DNA of 64,000 nt from JBMZCV01 sp049613665 (GTDB lineage Bacteria; Bacteroidota; Bacteroidia; Chitinophagales; UBA2359), in contig JBMZCV010000002.1 of the NCBI GenBank assembly GCA_049613665.1, positions 43,452-107,451 on the forward strand, in the 5' to 3' direction. The notes under the pieces were generated by a model. The model did no database searches. It had not been told where the DNA came from and worked only from the letters and a program-made list of their open reading frames with translations. The position numbers were made by a program, and so were the translations under genes. This document shows positions 19,033 through 28,438 of the stretch, in pieces. Within the stretch, counting starts at the first letter, position 1. Each line of letters opens with the position of its first letter.

Positions 19033-19560
19033 TTATTGACTATTGAGCCAAAAAATGACTCTATCAATTTGCTCCCATTGCGAACCCGAAAAATAATAAG
19101 ACATATATTCTTTTCGAGTGAGTCGGTCATAAAAAAAATAGCGATAAGCAAAATAAGACTCATCTTTTGTTTTTTTAGTTTGAGCATTCCACGCTTTCTT
19201 TTTGCCGAAAAAAGGCTCACGTTTCAACACAAAACGATAGGTTTTTTTGTCAGGATACAATTCCTTGATTTTGCCTAAAGGTACTGTTTTGTAAGGCTTT
19301 TTGTAATTTCTGAAATGCTCATCTAATTTCGAGTTGAGAGTCTTAATATTTTTGTTTGTCGTTTCGATAAACTCCTCTTTTTCGTCTTCATACATATCAT
19401 CGACATCTTCTAAGACTTCTTCTGGGTCTTGATAGCGATAACGTTCTACAAGAAGAGTTGTATTTTTTAGTTCGCTTGGAATCCATTTTTGAGCTTGAGC
19501 TTGTTGCAAAAACCAAAAGCTGCTCAATATGAAGCAAAGCATTAAGATTGTTTTATTCAT
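19033..19560 (-). CDS. Exported protein of unknown function
   Basis: A 175-residue protein with a clear signal peptide (about 1-23, ending QQAQAQ). The mature part is highly charged, with an acidic helix (DPEEVLEDVDDMYEDEKEEF) and many aromatic residues near the C-terminus (YFAYRYFFYDRLTRKEY). It has no cysteines after the signal and no sorting domain, so it is probably periplasmic. The frame extends upstream to 19593, but ATG 19560 (MNKTILML) begins the signal peptide. I do not recognise the family. Confidence 0.7.
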   Translation of the reverse strand: MNKTILMLCFILSSFWFLQQAQAQKWIPSELKNTTLLVERYRYQDPEEVLEDVDDMYEDEKEEFIETTNKNIKTLNSKLDEHFRNYKKPYKTVPLGKIKELYPDKKTYRFVLKREPFFGKKKAWNAQTKKTKDESYFAYRYFFYDRLTRKEYMSYYFSGSQWEQIDRVIFWLNSQ

Positions 19561-19933
19561 AATTCGACATTTTGTTTTTTTAGTAAGAGCCAAAACATTT
19601 AGAAAAAAAATAAGAAATTGCTTAGATTTTGATGCTGAAAAAGCTGTTTTTACATTTAAACTACTACTTTTTTTAAGTTAAATGATTGAAGCTTAAACAG
19701 CTAATACTCTAAGTGTCAAAGAAAAGATAGTTATAGATTATTTTATTTTGGAACGAAAAACAAAGATATGGTTTAATGTGAAGGCTAGAGAAATAACGGT
19801 TTTATGACACAAAAATTATAATAGGCCATAAAAAAGCTTTTTTTGTGTGAAACATTGGAAAATAAATTGCTCACTTGTGAAAAATAAGAGTTTGATTTTT
19901 TAGCAAAAAAATATGCAAAATGTTAGGTTTCAA
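19561..19933. other. Spacer without a gene
   Basis: AT-rich sequence between two minus-strand genes. It holds the start region of the exported-protein gene and the end region of the thioredoxin gene. I see no strong hairpin or repeat. Confidence 0.4.
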
Positions 19934-20464
19934 TTATTCTTTTTTCAAACGTCTTCCAAGCTCATAGTCTAGCCATTTTGCGGTTAGATTCTTACCAATA
20001 ATAATACCACGCTCATCTACCAAGTAGTATTGAGGAATAGCATTGAACTGAAAGGTGCTAACACACTCAGAGCCAAAACCTTTGAGGTCGCTCACATGAT
20101 TTGGCCAGAGCAAACCATCTTTTTCGATAGCTTTTTTCCATTTTTCTTTGTCATTGTCGAGCGAAACGCTATAAATTGTAAATCCGTCGGCAGTTTCAAA
20201 TTTGGCATTTTTATATTTATTGTAAATTCTTATCAACTCAGGAGCACTCTCACGACAGGGTTTGCACCACGAAGCCCAAAAATCAATAAGTACAATTTTG
20301 TTTTGTTGCACAACGCTAGATAAAGCCAAGTTTTGGCCCGATGGCATAGGAAGACTAACATCAGGAATTTTTACACCATTAATCAAATTGTCGGTGGAAT
20401 TACATTGGCAAAAAATGCACAACAAAAAAATTAAAACATTTCGTTTTATATCAAAAATCATCAT
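19934..20464 (-). CDS. TlpA/ResA-like thioredoxin, membrane-anchored
   Basis: A 176-residue thiol-disulfide oxidoreductase facing the periplasm. Its signal segment ends in CIFCQC (about 17-22), consistent with a lipoprotein or signal anchor. The thioredoxin fold carries the active site WASWCKPCRES (about 64-74) and a cis-Pro region FNAIPQYYLVDERG. A typical role is reducing cytochrome c cysteines or other envelope thiols. Its ATG overlaps the stop of lemA by one base (TAATG), so the two are translationally coupled. Confidence 0.88.
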   Translation of the reverse strand: MMIFDIKRNVLIFLLCIFCQCNSTDNLINGVKIPDVSLPMPSGQNLALSSVVQQNKIVLIDFWASWCKPCRESAPELIRIYNKYKNAKFETADGFTIYSVSLDNDKEKWKKAIEKDGLLWPNHVSDLKGFGSECVSTFQFNAIPQYYLVDERGIIIGKNLTAKWLDYELGRRLKKE

Positions 20465-20982
20465 TATAATTGTATATTGTAATCAGAAAGCCCTTCAAAG
20501 CTTGTTTTGGGGCTATAATTGAGCAATTTTGCTATAAAATTTGCTGGAAACCACATAATAGCATCATTATATATCGCTACTGTGCGATTATACATTTTTT
20601 GTTGTGGTTCAATTTCTGCGACCAAATTATGCCATTCGCTTTGCAAACCTTTAAGGGTTTCGCCTTGAGTTATATTTTTGCTTTGCACTTTCAAAAAAAT
20701 ACTGTGTAAATTATTGTAAGCCTTAACCTTTTCGTTGGTAGCTTTATTTCGAGCACGAAACTTCCAACGATAATTGTTTGCTTGATGTAGCAAATCAGCA
20801 TTCTGAACCATCATTTGCGGTTTGGCGAGCTGCAAAAAGTCGCCTATCACATCAGATTGTTTGTGCAAGTTATTTTCCATATTGCGATACAACAAATTTA
20901 GTTGATTGATGCGTCGCAAAATTAGGCTATTTAAACCCAAAAAAACGCCTAAAAAACCAAGTATAAAGATGAGCAAAATCAT
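20464..20982 (-). CDS. lemA: LemA family protein
   Basis: A 172-residue protein with one N-terminal membrane helix (1 to about 20) followed by a long helical bundle. Family hallmarks are the N-terminal QLNLLYRNMENNL region and the C-terminal YNRTVAIYNDAIMWFPANFIAKLL. LemA proteins are widespread and of unclear function, often found beside membrane stress genes. It is first in a two-gene unit with the thioredoxin. Confidence 0.82.
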   Translation of the reverse strand: MILLIFILGFLGVFLGLNSLILRRINQLNLLYRNMENNLHKQSDVIGDFLQLAKPQMMVQNADLLHQANNYRWKFRARNKATNEKVKAYNNLHSIFLKVQSKNITQGETLKGLQSEWHNLVAEIEPQQKMYNRTVAIYNDAIMWFPANFIAKLLNYSPKTSFEGLSDYNIQL

Positions 20983-21708
20983 ATTGAATCGATAAAGTTA
21001 GTCGCAACCTAAAAAATGAGTATCTCAATAAAATAAATGACCATTTGTGAAAATAAATACACCAACTTTTAAACGCCTTGTCACAAAATAACTGTTATGA
21101 AATGGCGTTTGACACTTATTAATTTTTTGCGAAATGAAATAATGTCACAAAATAGCTTACTTTTTGCTAAAACTGTTTATAAAAAGGATTTAAGTTTTTG
21201 AAAAAAAAGCTTTATTGCGAAAAAATGAAAATAGACATTTATTAATAGGCTTTAATTTAGGAGACGTTACCTATGCAATAAAACATTAAAATATAGCGTT
21301 TAGTTTCCATAAATGCAGATATTAAAAAAACAAAAATCTGAAATAAATACTTACAATAATTATCTTTTTAGTGTATTCTGGCACATATAATAAGTGAAAA
21401 AATCTTAAAAAAGTAAAAAAACATCTTTTTTCTTAAACAAGTCTTAAATTTTCAGATGTAAATTGTAAATTGCGAAACTTTTGGAATTTGTCATGTAGCA
21501 TTCTCAAAAAAAATGACTAGGTTTAGGTAGTAAAAAAGAGTATTTCCCAGCTTTTTGTAAAAAAGGGTAAGCAAACTTTATGAAAATTTAATTTTTTTGT
21601 AAAACGGAGCTTAAACGAAAAAAAATGCAAAAAGGTTGCTTTTGAGCAAAAAAAATAGAGATATACTCAATAATTTTTTATCTTTTACCGTTTATCTTGC
21701 AACATCAA
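20983..21708. other. Long spacer upstream of the porP-gld cluster
   Basis: About 725 bases with no gene on either strand between divergently oriented lemA and porP. An inverted pair AAACGCC/GGCGTTT (about 21077-21110) and a GTTTGACACTTATTAA piece resembling the end of R2 are the only structures noted. The T9SS cluster promoter should be here, but I cannot point to one. Confidence 0.5.
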
Positions 21709-22704
21709 ATGAAGGAATCATTATTTATACATAAAATTATATTTTATTTTGTCTGCTTTGGTCTAGTATTTAGCCAGCAGGCAATGAGCCAACAAGTAGC
21801 TCAATTAACGCAATACCGCTTTCACCAATTGCCTTTCAATCCTGCTTATACAGGCAGTATAAAAGGCATCAATATAGAAATGGCTATGCGAGGGCAATGG
21901 GTTGGCATCAAAGGCTTGCCTTTTACACAAAGTATCGGTGTTCATGCACCATCATCGACACTAAAAGGAGGTTTGGGTTTGGTATTGTTAAACGACCTAA
22001 TAGGAGCAGAACGGCACACCAGCTTTTATTTATCGTATGCTTATCGGCAAAAAATAGGAAAGCATAGCATACTAGCAATAGGCATACAAGCAGGAGCGAT
22101 ACAAAAAAGCTTAGATGGACGCAAGCTCATATCACCTGAAGGAGAATATGAAACCAATTTTATACATAATGACAATTTTATTCCATTAAGCATAGAGGGA
22201 GCAGTAACGCCAGATATAGGCATTGGTATATATGCCAAAAGCAGAAAGTTAGAATTAGGTCTAACAACACAACACTTGCTGCAACCTCAGTTTAATATTT
22301 TAACAACAAATGGAGATATAAACTATATTCAAAAAAGACACTATTTATTACAAGCCGCCTACAATTTCTCGTTAGGTTCTGTCTTCGATATGTCTCCCTC
22401 CGTTTTGTTACAATCAGACTTAAACAAACATCAACTTAGCGGTCATATATTACTGACTTATGATGATTTTTTTCAAGTAGGCCCAACTTTTAGAGGTGCA
22501 AGTGCTAATTCTTTGGATGCCATAGGAATAATCAGCAGCATACAGATTGGCCAAACATGGAAAATTGGTTATGCTTATGATTTTCCAATATCAGCTTTAC
22601 GAAAAGCTACAACAGGCTCGCACGAATTGACTATTCGATATACTTTATTGAATACTATTCAAGCAAAAAAAGGGAAAACAATTTATAACCCTCGCTTTTT
22701 GTAA
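21709..22704 (+). CDS. porP: PorP/SprF family outer-membrane protein
   Basis: A 331-residue beta-barrel of the PorP/SprF family, associated with T9SS cargo handling. It has a signal peptide (about 1-28) and the family opening QLTQYRFHQLPFNPAYTGSI, then alternating beta strands to the C-terminus. The frame extends to TTG 21697, but ATG 21709 fits the signal peptide. Its position directly ahead of gldKLMN matches the conserved Bacteroidota order, so it is probably the core PorP rather than a dedicated SprF. Confidence 0.88.
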   Translation: MKESLFIHKIIFYFVCFGLVFSQQAMSQQVAQLTQYRFHQLPFNPAYTGSIKGINIEMAMRGQWVGIKGLPFTQSIGVHAPSSTLKGGLGLVLLNDLIGAERHTSFYLSYAYRQKIGKHSILAIGIQAGAIQKSLDGRKLISPEGEYETNFIHNDNFIPLSIEGAVTPDIGIGIYAKSRKLELGLTTQHLLQPQFNILTTNGDINYIQKRHYLLQAAYNFSLGSVFDMSPSVLLQSDLNKHQLSGHILLTYDDFFQVGPTFRGASANSLDAIGIISSIQIGQTWKIGYAYDFPISALRKATTGSHELTIRYTLLNTIQAKKGKTIYNPRFL

Positions 22705-22841
22705 TTTACATTCGACAAAAGCCATTTTCTTCATTCAAAGAAAGCAAAAATTTTGTATATCTATCAAACTTAATTATTTTTATGCTCCAAAATTTTTGTT
22801 ATCAAGTTAGAATTAATATAACTATTTTTAAAATTTCTCTC

Positions 22842-24107
22842 ATGAAAAGATTTGCATTAGGTTATGTTATTGTGTTAGGAGTATTACTAACCTTAGCAGG
22901 CTGTCAAACTTCATCAGGTCCTAGCGGACAACTTATAGGCGTAGATGACCGCCCCGAATGGGACCACATCAATCCGTATGGCTTGGCTTATGTACCTTCG
23001 GGAACATTTCACGCAGGGCCAAGCGACCAAGATGTGAATCATACTTTGCAACAAAGAAGTCAAGCAAAGTCTGTTCAAGGCTTTTATATGGATGATACGG
23101 AAGTAACCAATAACGAATACCGACAATTTGTGCATTATGTGCGAGACTCTATCGGACATACTGTATTAGGCCACTTTGAAGAAAGTGATAGTGGCGAAGA
23201 AAAAATTGATTGGTCATATGAAATAGACTGGGCTTCTGACGGCGAAGATGCTGGCTCACTAGACGAAATGTTCTATTCAGGCGATGACCAATTTCAAGGC
23301 AGAAAAGAGCTAGACGTTACCAAACTCGTTTATCAGTATGACTGGTACGATTGGAAAGCTGCTGCTGCCAAAGAAAGACGTAATGAAAACCGAAGTTCTT
23401 TTATTGTAGAAGAAGAAACCGAAATCTATCCAGATACACTATGTTGGGTACATGACTTTTCTTACTCTTATAACGAACCAATGACTCGTAATTATTTTTG
23501 GCATCCAGCTTTCGATGACTATCCAGTAGTAGGAGTCAATTGGTCGCAAGCAAATGCTTTCTGTTCATGGAGAACGAAGCTGTGGAACGACAATGCTACT
23601 GAAATTGGCCAAACAATGGGTGAAGAATTCCGTTTGCCTTTCGAACACGAATGGGAATATGCGGCTCGTGGTGGTCTGGAACATGCTCCATATCCTTGGG
23701 GTGGACCTTATGTAAGAAACCGCAAAGGGTGTTTGTTGGCAAACTTCAAACCAGGGCGTGGAAACTATCCAGAAGATGGCGGCTTTTATACAGTAAGAGC
23801 AGATTCGTATCACCCAAATGACTACGGGTTGTATAACATGGCTGGAAATGTTGCAGAGTGGACTTCTACGGCTTTCTATGAAAATGCTTACGCTTTTGAC
23901 CATGATATGAACCCAGATATTCGCCACGATGCTGGTGATGAAGCTACCGAAACAATGAAAAGAAAAGTTATTCGTGGAGGTTCTTGGAAAGACATTGCTT
24001 ATTACATTCAAACAGGTACAAGACATTGGGAGTATCAAGATACTTCAAAGTCTTATGTCGGTTTCCGTTGTGCTTTGACTTTCTTAGGTCGTTCTATTGA
24101 CGATTAA
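22842..24107 (+). CDS. gldK: T9SS ring lipoprotein GldK (PorK)
   Basis: A 421-residue lipoprotein. The signal ends with lipobox LAGC (Cys near residue 21), which explains why ATG 22842 is preferred over the upstream 22782. The body is a formylglycine-generating-enzyme/sulfatase-modifying fold (EVTNNEYRQFV, GVNWSQANAFCSWR, LPFEHEWEYAARGG, NVAEWTSTAF, RKVIRGGSWKD, SYVGFRC). In GldK this fold is structural: it forms the periplasmic ring under the outer membrane with GldN. A terminator-like hairpin follows. Confidence 0.95.
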   Translation: MKRFALGYVIVLGVLLTLAGCQTSSGPSGQLIGVDDRPEWDHINPYGLAYVPSGTFHAGPSDQDVNHTLQQRSQAKSVQGFYMDDTEVTNNEYRQFVHYVRDSIGHTVLGHFEESDSGEEKIDWSYEIDWASDGEDAGSLDEMFYSGDDQFQGRKELDVTKLVYQYDWYDWKAAAAKERRNENRSSFIVEEETEIYPDTLCWVHDFSYSYNEPMTRNYFWHPAFDDYPVVGVNWSQANAFCSWRTKLWNDNATEIGQTMGEEFRLPFEHEWEYAARGGLEHAPYPWGGPYVRNRKGCLLANFKPGRGNYPEDGGFYTVRADSYHPNDYGLYNMAGNVAEWTSTAFYENAYAFDHDMNPDIRHDAGDEATETMKRKVIRGGSWKDIAYYIQTGTRHWEYQDTSKSYVGFRCALTFLGRSIDD

Positions 24108-24145
24108 TAGCAAACAAGCATTTTAAGCTTGATGAATAAAAAATA

Positions 24146-24186
24146 TAAATGAGCATAAAAAAAATATAACTTTTATGCTCATTTTT
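24146..24186 (+). terminator. Terminator between gldK and gldL
   Basis: AAATGAGCATAAAA pairs perfectly with TTTTATGCTCATTT around a 10-nt loop and is followed by TT. The stem can act in either direction. It splits the gld cluster into transcriptional sub-units or allows partial read-through. Confidence 0.75.
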
Positions 24187-24407
24187 AGCTAAAAATTCAG
24201 AAATAAAAATTATTTTTAGCAACCAAAAGCAAAAAGTTTCAAAACAATAGTTTTTTATCTATTTTTTTGGATTAAAAACACATAAATTGAAACATTTTGC
24301 ATCTTAAAAAAAATATACTGTAATTGTAAGATATTTTAACCAAGACTACCTGAAAAAGGAACTGTAAGAAAAAAAAATTAGTTAATCAATAAAAATTGTA
24401 AGAAATT

Positions 24408-25220
24408 ATGGCTTTTTACGAACGGAAAGGGTTTTTGTACTTCAAAAATTTATTTATCGGTCTAGGTGCCTCCTTCATTATTGTCGGTGCACTTTTCAAA
24501 ATCATGCACTGGGAAGGTGCAAATGAAATCCTAATTGGTGCGATGCTTTTTGAAGCTGCAATTTTCGCTTTACAAGCTATTTTACCACCTCACAAAGATT
24601 ATCACTGGGAAAAATTATATCCAGGTTTAGATAACGTAACCTCTAAAGTAACAGCTATTCCATTGAGTGGACCTTCGCCAGACAGCGACCCTGTTGTAGC
24701 GAAATTAAACAAAGAATTGGCAAAAAGTGGTGTTGATGACAAACTTATCAGCCGTTTAGGTAATCACTTAGGTTCTCTAACTAGCAACTTATCTGGTTTG
24801 AGCAATGTAACTAGCACGGCTGGTGCAACTTCTGAATTTACAACAAATGCAAAAGCTGCGGCTAAAGCTTTGGGTAAAGTAAAAGTTGCTTACGAAAATG
24901 CTGCTGATGTAGCAAAAGATTTGAAAGTAGCTTCTGACAATACAAGAAAATACCAAGAGCAAGTGCAAGCGGTTTCTAAAAACTTAGCTGCTTTGAATGC
25001 TGTTTATGAACTTGAATTGCAAGATACTAACAATCACTTGAAAGCAATGAACAAGTTCTATGGTAACTTGACAAATGCAATTGATAATTTGAATGACTCT
25101 GTTGAAGATACTAAACGTTATAGACAACAAATGGGCAATTTAGCGAAAAACTTATCTTCGTTAAACAACATATATGGCAATATGCTTACAGCTATGTCAA
25201 TGGGTGCTAAAACTAAGTAA
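24408..25220 (+). CDS. gldL: T9SS motor protein GldL (PorL)
   Basis: A 270-residue inner-membrane subunit of the proton-driven motor. Two N-terminal transmembrane helices (about 14-33 and 41-60) carry the conserved segments GALFKIMHWEG and LFEAAIFAL. The glutamate of FEAAIF is residue 49, the same number as the conserved proton-relay Glu49 of Flavobacterium johnsoniae GldL. The remainder is a cytoplasmic region of helical repeats (for example AKNLSSLNNIYGNMLTAMS). It precedes gldM by 121 bases. Confidence 0.95.
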   Translation: MAFYERKGFLYFKNLFIGLGASFIIVGALFKIMHWEGANEILIGAMLFEAAIFALQAILPPHKDYHWEKLYPGLDNVTSKVTAIPLSGPSPDSDPVVAKLNKELAKSGVDDKLISRLGNHLGSLTSNLSGLSNVTSTAGATSEFTTNAKAAAKALGKVKVAYENAADVAKDLKVASDNTRKYQEQVQAVSKNLAALNAVYELELQDTNNHLKAMNKFYGNLTNAIDNLNDSVEDTKRYRQQMGNLAKNLSSLNNIYGNMLTAMSMGAKTK

Positions 25221-25341
25221 AATCTATATTTTGCTGCCAAGCAAATAAAATAGATTGATGTCGTTTTTCGACAAGCACACAAACCATAGCTTACATTGTA
25301 AGTATTCAAATTATTATTATTAAACATTTAAATATTGCTAT

Positions 25342-26880
25342 ATGTCTATACCAAAGGAGCCGAGGCAGCAGATGATTAACGTCATGTACCTTGTACTGAT
25401 TGCACTGCTCGCCATGAACGTATCGGCCGAAATATTAAACGCATTTAAACTATTAAGAGACGGTATCAACAACTCTAATGCTTCAATTTCACAAAAAGTT
25501 GAAGATACTATGGGAGCTTTTGAGAAAAAAGTAAAAAAAGAAAAAAGAGGGCAAGAGTTTTATGCTGCTGCTGAAAAAGCACAAGTAATCTCTGCTGATT
25601 TTCAAAGATATATTGATGGATTAGATTCATTACTATTACAAACTTCTGGTGAAAATCCAGAGGTTGCAGGAGAATTGACAAGAAAAGATGATGTAGATGT
25701 TCCTACTCGTCTTTTTGTTGAAGAAGGAAAAGGAACTGAACTAAAAGATAAAATTTATGAAACAAGAGATAAATTTTTAGCTCTTTTCAAAGAAAAAGCA
25801 GATAAAGATGCACTAGAAGCTAGTATGACCTTAGAAACTGCTGACATTCCAGAAGATAGTGAAAAAACAAATTGGGCTGAATATACTTTTTATCACATGC
25901 CCGCAGAAGCAGCTCGTACATTGCTTGTAAAATTCAAAAATGATGCTATTGCTTCTGAAGCAGCTATTGTTGATCAATTATTTAGTAAAGTAGGTGCTGT
26001 TACCATCTTATATGACAAGTTTCAAGTAGCACTTATTCCTAGTGCAACAACTTTGATTCAGGGTGAAGATTTTGAAGCTAAAGTTTATTTGGCAGCATCT
26101 AGTTCTATGGCAAAACCAAGAATTTCTGTAAATGGTAAAAGCTTGTCATTGGACAAAAATGGTATTGCAACTTACAAAGCTAAAGCAAGTAGCACAGGTG
26201 AATTTCCTGTAAAAGCAACCATTACTACTAAAACAGGTACAGGTGATAATAAAACTATTAAAGGTGAAATTAAATATAAAGTTGTTGCACCGCCAAATCA
26301 CGTTCCTGTTGTAGCGGCAGATAAAATGAACGTATTTTATATTGGTGTACCAAACCCTGTTTCTGCCTCTATCACAGGTATTCCAGATAGTAAAGTATCT
26401 GTAAGTATGACAGGTGGTTCTATCACTAAAGCAAGCGGCCCAGGTAAATATACAGTAAATGTAAACTCTCCTGGTAAAGCGAAAGTAAATTTGAATGGTA
26501 AGAACAAAAAAGGCGAAAGCGTAAATGGTTCTGCTGATTTCCGTGTAAAACGTATTCCAGACCCAACGCCAGAAGTTGGTGGAAAACAAGGTGGAGCAAT
26601 GAAAACAGGTGAGCTTAAAGCTCAGTTAGGTGTTGCGGCTCGCTTAAAAGATTTCGACTTTGATGCTAAGTTTAAAGTAGTAGGTTTTGAAATGACTCTT
26701 GCTGAAAGAGGACAAGACCTTTTGACTTGTGTAAATGGTGGTTCTAAGTTTGGAGGCCAATGTGCCAACTTGATTAAGCGTGCAAAAGTAGGAAGTATCT
26801 ATTATTTCGATAATATTCGTGCAAAAGGCCCAGATGGTACTACACGAAAATTACCTACCATTTCGTTTAAAGTAATCTAA
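25342..26880 (+). CDS. gldM: T9SS motor protein GldM (PorM)
   Basis: A 512-residue protein with a single N-terminal transmembrane helix that inserts into the GldL ring. Its periplasmic domains transmit rotation to the GldK/GldN ring. The N-terminal PRQQMINVMYLVLIALLAMN is the hallmark, with the conserved Arg at position 8. The periplasmic part has a helical D1 and Ig-like D2-D4 domains (for example VAADKMNVFYIGVPNPVSAS). A strong hairpin follows the stop. Confidence 0.95.
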   Translation: MSIPKEPRQQMINVMYLVLIALLAMNVSAEILNAFKLLRDGINNSNASISQKVEDTMGAFEKKVKKEKRGQEFYAAAEKAQVISADFQRYIDGLDSLLLQTSGENPEVAGELTRKDDVDVPTRLFVEEGKGTELKDKIYETRDKFLALFKEKADKDALEASMTLETADIPEDSEKTNWAEYTFYHMPAEAARTLLVKFKNDAIASEAAIVDQLFSKVGAVTILYDKFQVALIPSATTLIQGEDFEAKVYLAASSSMAKPRISVNGKSLSLDKNGIATYKAKASSTGEFPVKATITTKTGTGDNKTIKGEIKYKVVAPPNHVPVVAADKMNVFYIGVPNPVSASITGIPDSKVSVSMTGGSITKASGPGKYTVNVNSPGKAKVNLNGKNKKGESVNGSADFRVKRIPDPTPEVGGKQGGAMKTGELKAQLGVAARLKDFDFDAKFKVVGFEMTLAERGQDLLTCVNGGSKFGGQCANLIKRAKVGSIYYFDNIRAKGPDGTTRKLPTISFKVI

Positions 26881-26933
26881 TATTTTGCCAACTGTTTTTT
26901 TGATAAAGAAACAAAAGCAAAACAAAATATAAT

Positions 26934-26997
26934 CTGACAATTAGTAGCTAAAATAATGTTGAACATGACTTTAGCTATCAATTGTCAGTTATTTTTA
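26934..26997 (+). terminator. Terminator after gldM
   Basis: A long stem, CTGACAATT..TAGCTAAA with TTTAGCTA..AATTGTCAG (19 positions, two mismatches), a 17-nt loop and then TTATTTTT. Confidence 0.8.
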
Positions 26998-27165
26998 TAT
27001 TAGCACAATAGAGAAATAAACAACAAAAGGTTTTGATTTTCAAAACCAAGCTTTATCTTACATAAAAAAGTTTTTATCATACTAATTGAATGATTGTCTT
27101 CGTTATATAATGGCATTTCATTCTTTATAAGTTCTTGCATCAGAATAAAACAACTGTTAAAGCTG

Positions 27166-27222
27166 AGTAATGTTCAAAAAATAAGTTCTTTATTTGTGAC
27201 AATTTTGGCTAAAAAATGCTTG
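27166..27222 (+). repeat. Short dispersed repeat R4, copy 2
   Basis: AGTAATGTTCAAAAAA and CAATTTTGGCTAAAAAA, in the same order as at 17031-17111, with the middle shortened by about 25 bases. Confidence 0.45.
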
Positions 27223-27272
27223 AAACTTAAACCAAATCAAATAATTATTAATATTAAATACCAAAATCAAAT

Positions 27273-28181
27273 ATGCTTAACATGAAAAGGTTATTACTGT
27301 TTGTAGGCGTTTTATCGGTAGCCTTAATACTCAGTACTCCAATGATGAACGCTCAAGAAGATTGGGGCGGCAGTGGTGGCGGACAGCCTGAAGCACCTGC
27401 TTCTGACGCTGAAGAGGGCGAAAGCGACGAACCCGTAGTTCGTGACGGTTTGTATGATAAAATTTCGATAAAGCAAAAAGAAATTTTGGCTTATGACCAC
27501 CTGCGAGAAGCCGATATTTTTTGGCAAAAAAGAGTGTGGCGTGTGATTGATACTCGCCAAAAAATGAATTTGCCATTTGTTTATCCTGAAGAACCATTTA
27601 TTCAAACTTTGCTAGACATTGTAGAAGAAAATGATAGCGAGGTAAACATTTTTATGGACGACACATTTAGCGAAAAAATTGTGCTTTCTGATGTAGAAGC
27701 AAGACTAAACTCAGTAGATACTATCACGGTAATTGACCCTGATACTTATGAGGAACAAACGAAAATCATTAAGAATGACTTCAACTGGATGGCAGTTACG
27801 AAATTTCGTGTGAAAGAAGACTGGGTTTTTGATGAAGAAACTTCAACAATGGTTGTGCGTATTTTGGCGATAGCTCCTATCATGGACGTAATCGACGACA
27901 ATGGTAACTATCGTGGGCAGCAAGCGATGTTTTATGCTTATTACCCAGATTTCAGACCACATTTAATGAAACGTGAAGTATTTAATCCAGTAAACGATGC
28001 TCAACGATTGACGTGGGACGATATTTTTGAAATGAGACTCTTTAGTAGCTATATTATGAAAGAATCAAATATTCAAGACCGACGTATCAAAGATTATTCG
28101 ACAGGACAAGATGCCTTGTTGGAGTCTGAGCGTGTCAAAGAAGAAATCTTTACGACTGAACATAACTTATGGTCATACTAA
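27273..28181 (+). CDS. gldN: T9SS ring protein GldN (PorN)
   Basis: A 302-residue periplasmic partner of GldK. A signal peptide (about 1-27, ending MNAQ) is followed by a Gly/Glu-rich linker and the conserved GldN body: RVWRVIDTRQKMNLPFVYP, FRVKEDWVFDEETSTMVVRI, DIFEMRLFSSYIMKESN. A second ATG at 27282 is an equally good start. The TAA stop at 28179-28181 overlaps the edge of an R2 element. Confidence 0.94.
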   Translation: MLNMKRLLLFVGVLSVALILSTPMMNAQEDWGGSGGGQPEAPASDAEEGESDEPVVRDGLYDKISIKQKEILAYDHLREADIFWQKRVWRVIDTRQKMNLPFVYPEEPFIQTLLDIVEENDSEVNIFMDDTFSEKIVLSDVEARLNSVDTITVIDPDTYEEQTKIIKNDFNWMAVTKFRVKEDWVFDEETSTMVVRILAIAPIMDVIDDNGNYRGQQAMFYAYYPDFRPHLMKREVFNPVNDAQRLTWDDIFEMRLFSSYIMKESNIQDRRIKDYSTGQDALLESERVKEEIFTTEHNLWSY

Positions 28182-28250
28182 GTCGTTAGGCAAAAATAAT
28201 GATACATATCATCAAGGCTAACACGATGTTTTTCAATGTGTTAGCGATGT
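28179..28250 (-). repeat. R2 intergenic repeat overlapping the gldN stop
   Basis: On the minus strand: a CGCTAACACATTG...CGTGTTAGC hairpin followed by TATCATTATTTTTG and CTTA, the right two-thirds of R2. Its final bases coincide with the stop codon of gldN, so insertion may have set or preserved that stop. Confidence 0.7.
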
Positions 28251-28272
28251 ATCTAAAATAATTATAAAAAAT

Positions 28273-28316
28273 AAAGAGGGATTTAAGAACATTTTGTTTC
28301 TTAAATCCCTCTTTTT
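28273..28316 (+). terminator. Terminator after gldN
   Basis: AAAGAGGGATTTAAGAA pairs with TTCTTAAATCCCTCTTT around an 8-nt loop, followed by TT and AT-rich sequence. It closes the gld cluster. Confidence 0.88.
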
Positions 28317-28438
28317 ATAAATTATAAATAACAAGTTGCTTTTGTAAAATAGGCACACATAAAAATATTTTTTCTAGCTGAAGAATTAGGCTATATTCAA
28401 AAAAAATGTTTACTATGCTTTTTTGAAAAAATAAAAAT

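Larger units (their letters stand above)
26881..27272. other. gldM-gldN spacer
   Basis: 390 bases with a terminator (26934-26997) and the second copy of R4 (27166-27222). A 63-codon plus frame inside it has no family features. The spacing implies that gldN has its own promoter, which is not obvious. Confidence 0.5.

Noticed and set aside
27094..27285. 63-codon plus frame between gldM and gldN
   Set aside because: Runs through the R4 repeat and into the gldN start; random composition.
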